Positions 10,374 to 21,400 of a stretch of 64,000 nucleotides of DNA are shown here, one piece after another; the first letter of the stretch is position 1, and every line of letters starts with the position of its first letter. The notes below the pieces were generated by a model that was not told the origin of the DNA, ran no database searches, and saw nothing but the letters and a program-made list of their open reading frames with translations. The stretch is from Sweltsa coloradensis (taxonomy: Eukaryota > Arthropoda > Insecta > Plecoptera > Chloroperlidae): NCBI GenBank assembly GCA_024449915.1, contig JAMZAV010000358.1:1237501-1301500 (forward strand), read 5' to 3'. Both the position numbers and the translations under genes were made by a program.

Positions 10374-10616
10374 ATGTTTCAGTTGCGCGACAATCTCTTC
10401 GCACTTGAATGCAACCGGGCCGTATATCCCGTGGTGAAACTTCTTGAGTAAAGGGTTCACAGAATCTAGAGTGATGGTGTGATCATCTTCCTGGTCCACA
10501 TATCCGTTCACTATTCCTGCACTTATCTTCGGGTGTAGAGTAATGGCCTGATATTCTTCCTGGTCCACACACCCGTTCACTATTCCTGCACTCATCTTTG
10601 GGTTTAGTGACAACAC
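10374..10616 (-). CDS. Alanine aminotransferase-like N-terminal exon, copy D, with internal duplication
   Basis: A 243-nt phase-0 exon of 81 codons lies between acceptor 'cttcccag' and donor GTGAGT. The translation begins VLSLNPKMSAGIVNGCVDQE. It carries a second, very similar 22-23-residue block (PKISAGIVNGYVDQEDDH), and then TITLDSVNPLLKKF and IYGPVAFKCEEIVAQLKH. TLDSVNP....YGPV....EEI..QLK matches the ALT N-terminal arm well (family pattern TL.(M/S)NP...VEYAVRGPI...EIE.EL). The internal duplication adds about 69 nt and keeps the frame. It is the most 5' recognised exon of the array. The initiator exon was not found upstream. Confidence 0.6.
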
Positions 10617-12065
10617 CTGGGAAGACTGACGCGAGTTTGTAGTGAAGTGTCAACATCTCACTACCCCAACTATAACTAACTTGTCCTACTCTACTTCCCT
10701 TATTTATTGATGGATTTATTTTAAGAGCAATGACATTTTATCTGATCATACATTACAAAACACATGCAAGAAAACAGAACAATATAATCAATAACAACTT
10801 AACAGCTTCAGTTCATCCATGAAAGGAATGGAAATAGGAATTGTCATTCCATTTGAAACTGCAAGTATGTACAGTTGTACACATCACATAGACATAAGGT
10901 AGTACTAGTAGTAGTAGTAGTTACTAGTAAGTATTGAAAATGAAATAAATAGGCAATACCAACACATGTAGGCCTATACTTTCTAGGTGCAAGGTAAAAT
11001 TGTACATGAAAAAATATGGAATGTTTATGTAATGCAATGTTTCTTAATCCCATAGCTTAATAAACATAAGACAGTAGTATTTAGTTAGGCATGCATATAA
11101 TATACTACCAGCTACTGCAGTGCAGTAAGACTTAAAACTGTAAATATAATATTGTGTGGCTACCTACATCAGAGATGACTGTAAATAAAATATTGCAAAC
11201 ATTTATAGTTATCTTGAAACATGTATAAGAAAACATTAATTAAAATTGGAATAGCTGTTAGTCCAACAGAAATGTAAAAGAAATAACGGAGCCATCTTTA
11301 TCCAAAGGTTGTCACATTGAAGTGTTTGCTATATGCACATAAAATAAATCTAAATCAGTTCTGTAAATTGACCGGGTTCTAAATACTTGTTTATTTACCA
11401 CTTATTATGCGAACTTGGGCCAAGACATAACCGATACGAATAGTAGTCTACCTGTTAGGTGTAGAATACAACAAGTTAACTGACAAGAAGCTGTGGTGGT
11501 AAAGAAGTTTGCAGCCCCATAGCCGGGTCTAATTAGCTCCAGATGCGTTTGGGGTTAATTCGATACAGAACGGTAAAATTTGTCTTTTGCATGTTTATCG
11601 GGCTAGCACAAACATAGTTCTTGTTGTGTCTTGACTCAGGAAATGTGACAAGGGTCACGACACATGAGAGGCAGCCAATTCTATTGTTCGTGCCTTATCA
11701 GATAATTACTTAAGCTTATTAGACATGATTTATTGGTTTCTATGTCACTTCCCTATCTCAAGTGCAGATATCTTATGTGTGTATCACTTTTCCTTGCACC
11801 TTCTTTGTTCTTGAACTTTTTGTTTTCTATAGTTTTTCAAATGTTGAAAATATCAAAAGTCAGAACAAAGAATTCAAAATATTAGGTACTAGAAAACTTG
11901 AATACAAACTGTAGATAACGATACCAGTAGCTCATATCAGTACTAGGCCGCTTCGCGAACGCTTTTTCCAGTCGCGTTGATGGATGAGCTTTTCGGAATA
12001 TTTCTGTCCAATGATTACGTTGTTAAGTGGAATCTCATTACTTTTTCTATAGTTACTTGGTATTA
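10617..12065. other. No gene seen
   Basis: AT-rich sequence with a short (TAG)n run near 10903-10920. I see no exon with both protein similarity and splice sites. Confidence 0.6.
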
Positions 12066-12600
12066 CTAGTTAATTATACACCTGTAAAGGTATATATTAA
12101 AACCTTTATTGCTATGAATTTTGACCAACTTTTTCAACTTTTTCTTTCAAGAGCCACTAGATCACCATAATCTTTATGTCAATGTAAAATATTAACATTG
12201 TAGCCCAACCCGTTTGGTCAGAATCGGCCCATATATCTAGAAAATATCGTATTAAAAACCAGGGAGAAAATCGTAAAAAGTACGATTTTTCAGTGATTTT
12301 AAACGTTCCCATAAAGTTTCATCAATATCGGAGTAGCCGTTTGCCAAATATCACGAAAATATCTCATTAAAAAATGAAAAAAATCGTAAGAGTACGATAA
12401 TCATAAGAAATATTTTATTGATAACCTAAAAAAGTGGCAGGTCTAAGTTCAGAGATTTCGAAAGTCCCCTCCAATTTTCATCAAGATCGCATAATATGCA
12501 GTTTGCCCGGTAGAGAGCGAACAAACAGACAAAAAACTTATAAAAACAAAACACCCGAGCTATTTTTCTTGGGGTAACGTAAGTGAAAAGAAAAACACAA
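12066..12600 (-). repeat. Dispersed repeat, copy 1 (partner 24660-25065)
   Basis: The minus strand aligns with 24660-25065 on the plus strand. Shared blocks include 'agctcgggtgtttt', 'taccgggcaaac', 'gatgaaaattggagggga' and 'gggccgattctgac'. This copy holds an extra internal repetition of the 'tacgattttt' segment. The family is unknown. I saw no terminal repeats. Confidence 0.75.
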
Positions 12601-12639
12601 AGTGAAATTGAAGTCTTCGCTTCGCTCATCCAATTATGT

Positions 12640-13744
12640 ACACATTGGAGACAATAATCACAATAAATTTGCTTTACAAAATGATTAAATCACATTTTAT
12701 GAAGGAGCTTCTAAAATATGAAGAGTGTAGAAATATTCTCACCGCCGTCCATCATTGCACATGACGGCTGTGAACGCTGGCTGTATAGTGTGTACGTCCA
12801 ATGTCCTTGGCAGACAATCAATTTTCAATATTTTTATTATGATATATGAAGCTTACCAATTTTGTAATGGTTTTATAGCTTTTATTAAGGCCATATGTTG
12901 ATATTTGACATGCATGTTGCATGTTATCTTTATGTTTCTTATTATTTATATTTTTGATATTTTGTTAACTGTTCATAACCATCTCCTTCTTTATCTCTGT
13001 GTATCATTTGCCATGTCATAATCATCTTGTCATTTATTTAGATGAAGTTTTGTCTTTGTAAAATGGTACTAACTTGCTATATAAGACTGTTAGTAATAAA
13101 AATAAAAAATATGTAACAAACACTTGATAATAAGCCAGGGAGGCTAGGTCGGGGCGACGTTTCTCTTGACAGCATCGGACTGGCCAAGACCCTACATGAC
13201 ATGGACCATTGATTGACACGCAACGAGATAATCCCACTTTGTACAACAGTCCTCGCAACTCTTGAGCATCCTCAACTTCAATACAAGACCGTTATCAGTT
13301 GACCTCAATTCTTTTAGACAATATCTTGCACAATAATCACTTTTCAATGTCTTATCTGTAAAGATGTCTAAAATTAACATACAGCAATAAACATTCTTAT
13401 TAAATTAATATGGGGCATTGCAACTTTCAACTCAATTAATTAAAGTATTGTTGTGTAAATGCTACATTTAAAAATGAAAGGATAAATACTTACCACTCAC
13501 CAGCTTTGGTAATAAATTCTACAAACAAAATACCAAACATCCACCAAGTCATCTACTGACTGTTAAGTTGGTTCAACAAATTATACCAATTGGTAAGAGC
13601 TGAAGGTTTATGAATACATAACCCAAGCTGACCCTGTCCGAAGCGGAAATGGCGATGGATAATGATGATGATGATAAGTAAAACCAACATTATGGACGAG
13701 TTTCTTAAATAAAAAATAAATAAATTTAAATAAATTGTATTTAG
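12640..13744. other. No gene seen
   Basis: AT-rich sequence without recognisable exons. Short minus-strand open frames around 13034-13380 contain several cysteines but match nothing I recognise and lack clear splice sites. Confidence 0.5.
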
Positions 13745-13858
13745 AGTCTACCCACTCAGTTATATAACTGATTTTCAGTGGGGGACAGTAAATCAAAGCG
13801 ACCAAGCCAACCCTGTAGGCCCTGACGCAATCGATGAGTGAGCGATAACCAACCAAAG
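13745..13858. repeat. Dispersed repeat (copies at 23268-23345 and 62146-62245)
   Basis: The block 'actgattttcagtggg' followed by 'ccaagccaaccctgt' recurs at the three places given. The 62-kb copy also shares the 'acgagcgata' end. This suggests an old SINE or short interspersed element. Confidence 0.65.
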
Positions 13859-14341
13859 ATCAATTTTATTTTTTTATAATGGGAAATATAGCAATCAGTG
13901 GTATGGACAGTGCGAACACCCGTGAATCAACGCCAGAATCAACAAGGCCGATTCAGAACAACATTGAATTTATTATGTGCCTCGTTGCTAGGACGGCTCC
14001 AAAGTCACTGTTTGCAAATACCTGATACAAGAACTGATGGACTTAAGTCCATATCAGAAGTTAAAAAACTTCTGACTTTGGCGGGAATCAAACTCTGGAC
14101 CTTCTGCATTGGAAGCAGGTAGGTAGGCTAACAACAAGACCAACAAGCCACACAAAATTTGTCCCAAAATTTGAGTTTGATTCTTATCCAATCAAACTAA
14201 GGTATCATCAAACTCTAAAACACTGCCTTAGTATCCAGGCAATAATGCATTTTTTATCTTGTTGTGTGTATATTGAATACTCAGTCATCGGTCCTCACTA
14301 TACCTTCAGTTAACATCAGCTCAGCTCTGACACAACATACC

Positions 14342-14400
14342 ATACCGTATTGTGCCGAATATAAGCCGACCCTGAATATAAACTGACCCCCTAACTTTTC
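14342..14400. repeat. Short 'aatataa-gccgaccc' repeat
   Basis: Two imperfect units, 'cgaatataagccgaccc' and 'tgaatataaactgaccccc', stand side by side. Such units occur in transposon-derived repeats of several animals. Nothing else can be said from one site. Confidence 0.4.
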
Positions 14401-14833
14401 TTGTTGTAATATAAAAAAACGATGCATAAGCATATGCATATAAGCTTGTAGGGAATTTCACACTTAATAATGAAAAAAAGGGTAGGCATATATTCAGGAC
14501 AATACAATAAAACATACCCTTACTGTACAAACTAGCTCTCACCAGTGCATTGCATAGCATTAGATGCACATACTATACGTACTGAAGCTGGTGGTTCACG
14601 TACATAGCACATATAAATAATACATATATTACAATCTGTTATCTGTGATACACTTAGAAACAGAAGAGGAAATAGAAGTGGCAGGAGCAATAATAATACG
14701 GTTACAGACAGAATACACTGAAAATAATATAGGAAGCATGTATTTAATTGTTAGCACCTTTCAAATGGTAAACACACAAGCACAATGTGTCCTCACATAG
14801 TCCACTCCGCTTCTAAGATTTGAAAGTATAAAA

Positions 14834-15493
14834 CAGGGGTAGGCAACAGGCGGCCCGCGGGCCGCGAGACTAATTTATGTGGCCCCCTACTAATTTATGT
14901 ATAAGCACAAAAATTACTATTGATTTCTCCAGCATTCAATGCATATTTTTTATAATAATTTGAGATAGTTTTGCCAGTCTAATATAATTATAATAACAAT
15001 TAATGGTTTGTTGTCATTGTCTATGTTCTGCGAGAGTTACCAAGCTTTTTCAGATGTACATATTGTACTACTGCTATGCATACCTCGAGGAGGCATAAAA
15101 AAGAGAGGAGGTGACATATTTCAAGCCAGCTATAACACCCAACCTGGCTATAGAAATGACAAATGACAAATTATATATATTTTTTATTTTTTTTAAAGCT
15201 ATTATTTCAGAAAATATTCTTAAGTCATCGCTTCTTCATATAAACATCGTTGCAAATTTACTGTAGGATTTTGTTAAAAGATATACATTAATTAAAACCC
15301 GATCTTGCCGTATTTTAGCAAAAACAACGTGATTATTGCATGTATTTTGCAATTATAAGTAAAAAGTCATATGTAGCATAGTCAAAAGGAAAAAATCGCT
15401 CACGAAATTCTAGGGTCCGTATCAGCTGTGGCCCCTCATCTGTTAAGCAGCACCGGTAAATGGTCCCACGCACAATCTAGTTGCCGACCCCGG
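14834..15493. mobile_element. Non-autonomous hAT (Charlie-like) transposon, 660 bp
   Basis: The ends are an imperfect terminal inverted repeat (CAGGGGTAGGCAAC on the left; CCGGGGTCGGCAAC as the reverse complement of the right end). They are flanked by a perfect 8-bp target duplication, gtataaaa, at 14826-14833 and 15494-15501. An 8-bp duplication and a CAGGGGT(C)GGCAAC end are characteristic of hAT elements. The G+C-rich 'ggcccgcgggccgc' just inside the left end is also usual for Charlie-type ends. There is no transposase frame. Confidence 0.9.
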
Positions 15494-16055
15494 GTATAAA
15501 ATGTGTAAAATAAAAAACATAGTACGTATAAAGTATTTGTTATTCTAAACAGAAGTAGTGAGTATTATAAACATATGTAATGAAACATCAGCACTGTCAG
15601 AACAGTTGGGATAAAAAGCTCGTGGGTTAGTAGTACCTACGCAACATGGGCTGACGAAGTGCAAGACATGTTGAACAATAAACTAGTGAGAGATCAAATG
15701 ATGATACCGACTATCGTGTGCATCCCTACTAGAGATGTCATGTAGGTACCCGGGCTGCTCAAAACCTGGTATTAACTGAACCATTTAAAAGACTCAAATC
15801 TTTTTTGGGTAAATGTTTGTTTTATAACATGACCAGGAGTCAGGACAATACCCTCATCCATCATTCATAAGATCTCTATTCATATGATAATAAATGGACA
15901 AAATATATTTTTTTTTTCTGGGATGCCACGGATGCTTCCCCCCCTCCAGCTGGGGCCGGCGAGCTAACAGACCCCAAACAGTGACAGATGGCACGGCAGA
16001 TAAAGACAAACATTAACATGATGAAATAACGTTATTGAGGCGTTCCTACAGCGAA

Positions 16056-16490
16056 TATCTGCACAGTGCACACTTCAATCTGCATGGTAATGATAAGGCA
16101 GACTTCTTGGCAAAGAAGGGCAGCTGGAAACTAAAAGGGCACTGTCTTAAAGGGCGGTAAAGTCCCATCTAGTGATGTGGAGGTGGGAATGTTCCCCAAA
16201 ATATAAATGTTGTAAATTTTCACATCACTAGCTGTCTAGCTTAGCATCTAAAATCTGCTGCTAAGAAGTCGGTGCCGAGGAAGTGGGAAGAGGATGCAGA
16301 GGAGCCCAGGTAGAGTATGGTAACAAGAAAGTCAAAACCACCCAGATATGAGAACAGGAAGGTCTCATCTGCCCAGTTCAGACTTCACACAGGGCATAAC
16401 CTGCTGGGTCAACATCTGCACAATGTAGGAATGGCCGAGTCACGCTTGAAAGGAACAGAATCAATGCATCATTTCATTTTTAATACAGCC
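16056..16490 (+). mobile_element. LINE remnant: RNase H domain and C-terminal tail
   Basis: At 16078-16130 the plus strand encodes LHGNDKADFLAKKG, which fits the RNase H motif 'H..(G)N..AD.LAK.G' of I/jockey-type LINEs. Further on (about 16345-16480) it encodes SAQFRLHTGHNLLGQHLH and 'ESMHHFIF', the conserved tail after RNase H in the same elements ('RLRTGH...' and '..HFLF.C'). Stops and frameshifts show it is dead. Confidence 0.8.
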
Positions 16491-16499
16491 CAGAAATTG

Positions 16500-16578
16500 C
16501 AAAATCTATCCGTGTTTGAACCCGGGTCTCCCACTCTCCGGGTAGGCCCCTTAGCCAACTAAACGTCCGGGTTGGTAA
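16500..16578 (-). repeat. tRNA-derived SINE fragment
   Basis: The minus strand has an A-box-like 'tagttggctaaggggccta' and a B-box-like 'gggttcaaac'. It is related to the copy at 9786-9876. It abuts the LINE remnant. Confidence 0.7.
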
Positions 16579-17445
16579 CTTATAACTTCTGAATTATTGC
16601 TGCAAAACAGATCTGAAGGGATAGAACAATACAATACCGCAACAAATCTGCTGCCTTTGAACTGGCCAAACAAACATTATTTATAATGTCATTACCGAAC
16701 GCAGTTGTGAAAGGACTAAGGCTGAACTCAACATAATGCACCAAGGGGGTGGGGGGCATGACGCATGTACACTAGACGTCAGAACTCAGAAGTAAATCAA
16801 AGGTAATCTTTTACCGACACCACCGACACTCACTCGGGAAATCTCGGATTTTTTATTCTAAAAGGCACCTTGTAAGTCACACAAAGCTAGCACCCAGCGG
16901 ATGGGCAAGGAGTGGACGGCTTGCCCTATTTACGTTGCTAGAATAACTGGCCCTAATTGATTTCTACACTAGAAATAAGCCTGCACTAAGGTTATGCAGT
17001 GTTTGGTGAATGCATAAATATTAAATATAATACAAACCTTGTGTTAGTATTAACTACCCCCTGGGCCCAGTATTTAAAAGTCCCTACAGGCCAAATACTA
17101 AAAAAGTAGGGTCACCATGTTTCCTCACGCCTTGTTAGATGACGTCATTGAGTGAAGGCTCTGTGAATATAACAACACCAAATCAACCAAATATTCACGA
17201 GCGAGGTCGATAAATGTAGGTATCTTCTAGGCCCCTTGGTTTACTTCTGATCGTGGCTGTACAAGGGGAATACTGTCTCTATTGAATAGCACAACACATA
17301 ATGGCCGAGTAGGCTGTCTGTGGTTATATGAAGATAAGAAGAAAAGGATTTGGGTAACCTGATTCTCAAAAGGTCTGGAACTGGGTCCAAATTTTGTTTC
17401 CCTATGACATCGCTAATCCCTACTAGGGCCTGTATAGGTTTACAC

Positions 17446-17875
17446 TAGGGATGCACATCAATACTTTGACATTATCGATTATTGAAATGGTAATAATGTC
17501 ATTATCAAATCGATAGTATCAATACAACCAATAAAAAATTTAAGCCCATTCCGACATAGATGGAATCTCAAATGTGGTAAATGAAATTCAAAACAATACA
17601 ATCTCATGCCACTCGCTGCCTCGTCCTGTCTGTGATGTCTCTGTTTTTGTCACTCACTATCGGCTAAGTTTGCTCCCAAACATAAATCTTGAGTAAGACA
17701 CCTTGTGACCTATCTCTGTCTGCCCAAGCAGGAAATACGAATTTGTTTTTAGGGCCGTTTTCAACCAATTATTGACATTTTGATTATCGATAATGAATGA
17801 CTTTTGAGTTTTGATTATCGATTATCAAGATTTTATCCAATATTGATTATCGATCGATTATATTATGCGTCCCTG
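17446..17875. mobile_element. Non-autonomous hAT-like element, 430 bp
   Basis: The left end is TAGGGATGCACAT and the right end ATGCGTCCCTG. It is flanked by gtttacac (17438-17445) and gtttatac (17876-17883), a target duplication matching at 7 of 8 bases. The interior is full of 'atcgatta' palindromes. The same element is in duplication copy 1 (about 2842-3313), so it was present before the duplication, or both copies are the same locus. Confidence 0.75.
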
Positions 17876-18292
17876 GTTTATACCCTGAAATTATGTAGGT
17901 TATAGCTTAACACCTGCTGTTAAACTGATCTAAGAATAAGATCAAGCTTTCTGTAGCATAAATATACCGTACGTACAAGTGTACATTAATTATTATTGGT
18001 TTTAAAAACTGAATTAAACTACTGATACAGACACAAACAAAAAATGTGTCTACTAAACTGCTGAAAAACAGACAGTTGAACTTAACTTACAGTGCCTTAC
18101 ATGGAGAGTTTGCAGCCAGTTACGCATAGTCTCACTATTAAAAGTTCTGCATGGAGTACATTGTAGTTCAAACGTTTCTCTGCTTGCGGAATATTTGAGT
18201 GGATCATGTCACTTTTTGTACAAGGAGATACTAATAAATAAAATCTCCACATACCTACTTGTATCACATAATGCTTGTATTTTGGCAACGTT

Positions 18293-18446
18293 CTAATGCA
18301 CGATCTTCCACTGCGACGGTGGTTTACACCGCGCGTTGTTGTCTCCGCAAAGTCTGTTGAAAGTTGAGTCAACTGGGAAACCGATTATCTCTCGCTCTTC
18401 TTGGATACGGAAGGAAAAGGTCGATTCGTGGGTTCCGATGAAATGT
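18293..18446 (-). CDS. POFUT2: POFUT2 coding exon 8 and stop
   Basis: Acceptor 'gtttcag'. Encodes [28 protein letters not shown] and the C-terminus WKIVH, then TAG. A frameshifted copy lies at 4497-4651. Confidence 0.95.
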
Positions 18447-21400
18447 CTGAAACAAAAAGAAACTTGAATTAGCGTTGATCTAGCTAGATATCGTAATCAA
18501 GACTTTGTGGTACATTATCTTGTACGTAGATTTGTTACAAATTAAAACTTATAAATATTTTCATGCAATTAGTTCCTCGTGACCACACTATCTTTAATTA
18601 TTGATACCCTAATGCTATTGAATAACAAAAAGCGGTGAATCAGTCAGGACTAATTAAACATTAGATACAGATTAAAACAAAAGCATTTCAACCCCTAAAT
18701 TCAAAATAAACAAACATTAGATGGTGGAATTTTTTTTTTAAAGTTATTATATTAAACTCGCAGCGTAAAAAATGTGGTATGCTAAAAATGCATTGTTATG
18801 AAATAAATTTAGACACTGGGGCAACATATTGAAAGGTACTTTTTGAAGGTCTTATTTATTAAAGTGTCGTATATAACCAAAAGGAAGGATATGTATTACG
18901 TAGTTACTTTATATTTGTCAGTGATAATGTACGTATTGTATCAGTAGGGTGTTAAAACCTACGTACCTGGCGTGCGAGCAAATAATTTGTTCGATAATGG
19001 CCAAACCTCCATCCTTGCAAGTGGCTCGAACAGTTTCATTAGCTTCGTAGTGCAAGACTCGATACTCGTCCATGTGTTCTCGCAACTCGTCAATCTCTGA
19101 AGTTGACAAATAAAGTGGTTCAAGAAATGAACAAAGTATTTTATGGCTTGCCAAACAACTTAACAAGCATGCGTGCCAACCATACACGTGGCTATATATT
19201 ATACATATATTAAAGTGAATTTAAAATACCTAATACATGTACATACTTTTCTATTTAATTACCTTACAAACTTTGCTATTTTAGGCCTACTGTTTGTTTT
19301 GTTTTGTAAAGTAAGCCTTAGTCTTAATCTAAAAGACGTGTTTCAAACTTTGAAAAATTGTTAAAGAAGCAATGCATTTATATTATAATTATTATTATGC
19401 ATATTTTCATAAATAATTAAAAACTAGCTTTAGCTAAATACCAAAATTGATATTCTGTTTTGTCATCATTATCAAAGATACCCAGGCATTCTTTGATTTA
19501 TGATAAAATTTACAAAATTTGAACTAGTAGTAGATACCGGTACCTACTCAACAGTAATCTTAGATTTGGATTAATGTACACAGACTTCCATAATCCTTGT
19601 AGGCCTATTTGGTCACATTATGTTCCTCAAAACAACTTGCATGAAACTAAACACAGTTTACTTGATGATCTGCGTACCTTCGGCAGGAGCGTCAGTTGCA
19701 ACAAACAGCGTGTCTAGTTTCAGTCTGTCGAGTTGGTATTTGATCTGCTGAGCGGTGGAGGAAATGCTTGGAACATCTTTAGGACGGCCCCACAGAAAGT
19801 CTTGTCTCCTGAGATGAGCGCACACATAGTTGCCACCTTTAGCATCTCGCCGGGCCTGGGTGGAAAGATACCATTGTTAAATTCATCAAAGAGCAAATAG
19901 TATCATCATTATCTGTTGCCACGTCCAACTCTGTGTTGGGTCGGCATTGAAGACAGGCCTCTCCATCTTCTTCTGTCCTGTCACCACTCCTCTCCTTCCA
20001 CCACATTCCAGTCTCCTCCTCGCTGTTCTATAAGGTATAAGGGATAGAATTAGGGATGTCAACCAGTGCCCACATTACGCGCAGGCGCAGGTATGGTTTC
20101 AACTTTTGAATTACCTGCAGGGGGGGGGGGGGACCGCCCTCGCATGACCAAAAGAAAAATGGAAATATTGAATAACTATTATTTATTCATCGTTAAAAAG
20201 ACGTGGTACTTCAATTATTTTATTGATGGTTTTCATTGAAAATGGAGTCGTTACCGAACTTAAGCGCGAAAACGCCCAATTTTGTGTGATTGTGCGAATT
20301 TGATGTTTGTTGTTGACGTTTAATATGTCATGTTAATCTTTTTCACAAAAATCTACATTTTCCATTAGAATAACGGACTATAATATACACAATTTTATGT
20401 TAAATGCATTGTAAATTGTCGCACACAAACTACATAGTTGTTTCGGTATTGCATCCAGACCACCACTTTTTTCTAAAACGCACCAAATGCACTCTAAAAA
20501 GTAAAAACCATTTCAAAATTTTTCGCCTGCAAATGGGGGGCTCTGCCGCCCATACCCCCGTGCTTCGTCCATTTCCCATGGATGTTCATTCACGCGCAAA
20601 TTGCCCCCCCCGGGGCCCCATGATTATGATTTAGATCCGCCCCTGATGACCTGTAAGACTTTTATTTGTTCTTTATAAAATTTAATAAAAGAGGATTACT
20701 GCAATAGGTCTATTTTTTGTTTTTTGTTTGTTGCCATTGGAAGGGTGTTGAAAATACCCTAAAGCGCCTGTCAGACGATCGAGAAAATCGCGCGAGTAAC
20801 TCTCATGGGAGTAGGCCTGCACTCGTTTACATGGAACTCACCGCCTCCCTGTCAGACGGTAAGCCAGTGAACGCGAGCTCGCGCTCGCCACGAAAAATGT
20901 CCAGCTTGTTCAACTTCCTAGCGAGTCGAGGTAGCGAGAGCCAATCAGAACCCACTACCATAACACGTAACCAGTGAACACCAATAGATGGCGTTATTGT
21001 TACCTTCATTGTCTGTCGTGTGACAAGGATGGTAATAAACTCGCGCGAGGGCTCGCACGATTTTATCGATCGTCTGACAGCCTATTAAGTATTGCACTGA
21101 TCTGATCTGAAGTTGACAAATAAAGTGGTTCAAGAAATTAACAAAGTATTTGATAATTAATTAAATTTAAAAAAGAACAAGTAAAATTCTTATATATTTT
21201 ATTTCAATATGACCTAACTGTTCTAAGAAGGTCAGCTTTTAAAGATTTTGAATACCCGTTATGAAGACAATCAAGTGTGTAGCTCGTCTGTTTTTGCCTT
21301 ATTAAGTCTTATTGTAATAAATGCTTCGTAAGGACAGGTCCATTAGCACGTTTCACCGTGTCAATACAATAACAAGAAAATGCACAACCCAAGTATAGTG

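Larger units (their letters stand above)
16942..19026. repeat. Copy 2 of the segmental duplication (partner 2338-5232)
   Basis: Aligns with 2338-5232 apart from the 765-bp block missing here. This copy contains POFUT2 exon 8 and part of exon 7 with open frames, so it is the functional one. It also contains the hAT element at 17446-17875, whose ends and duplication are cleaner here than in copy 1. Confidence 0.85.
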
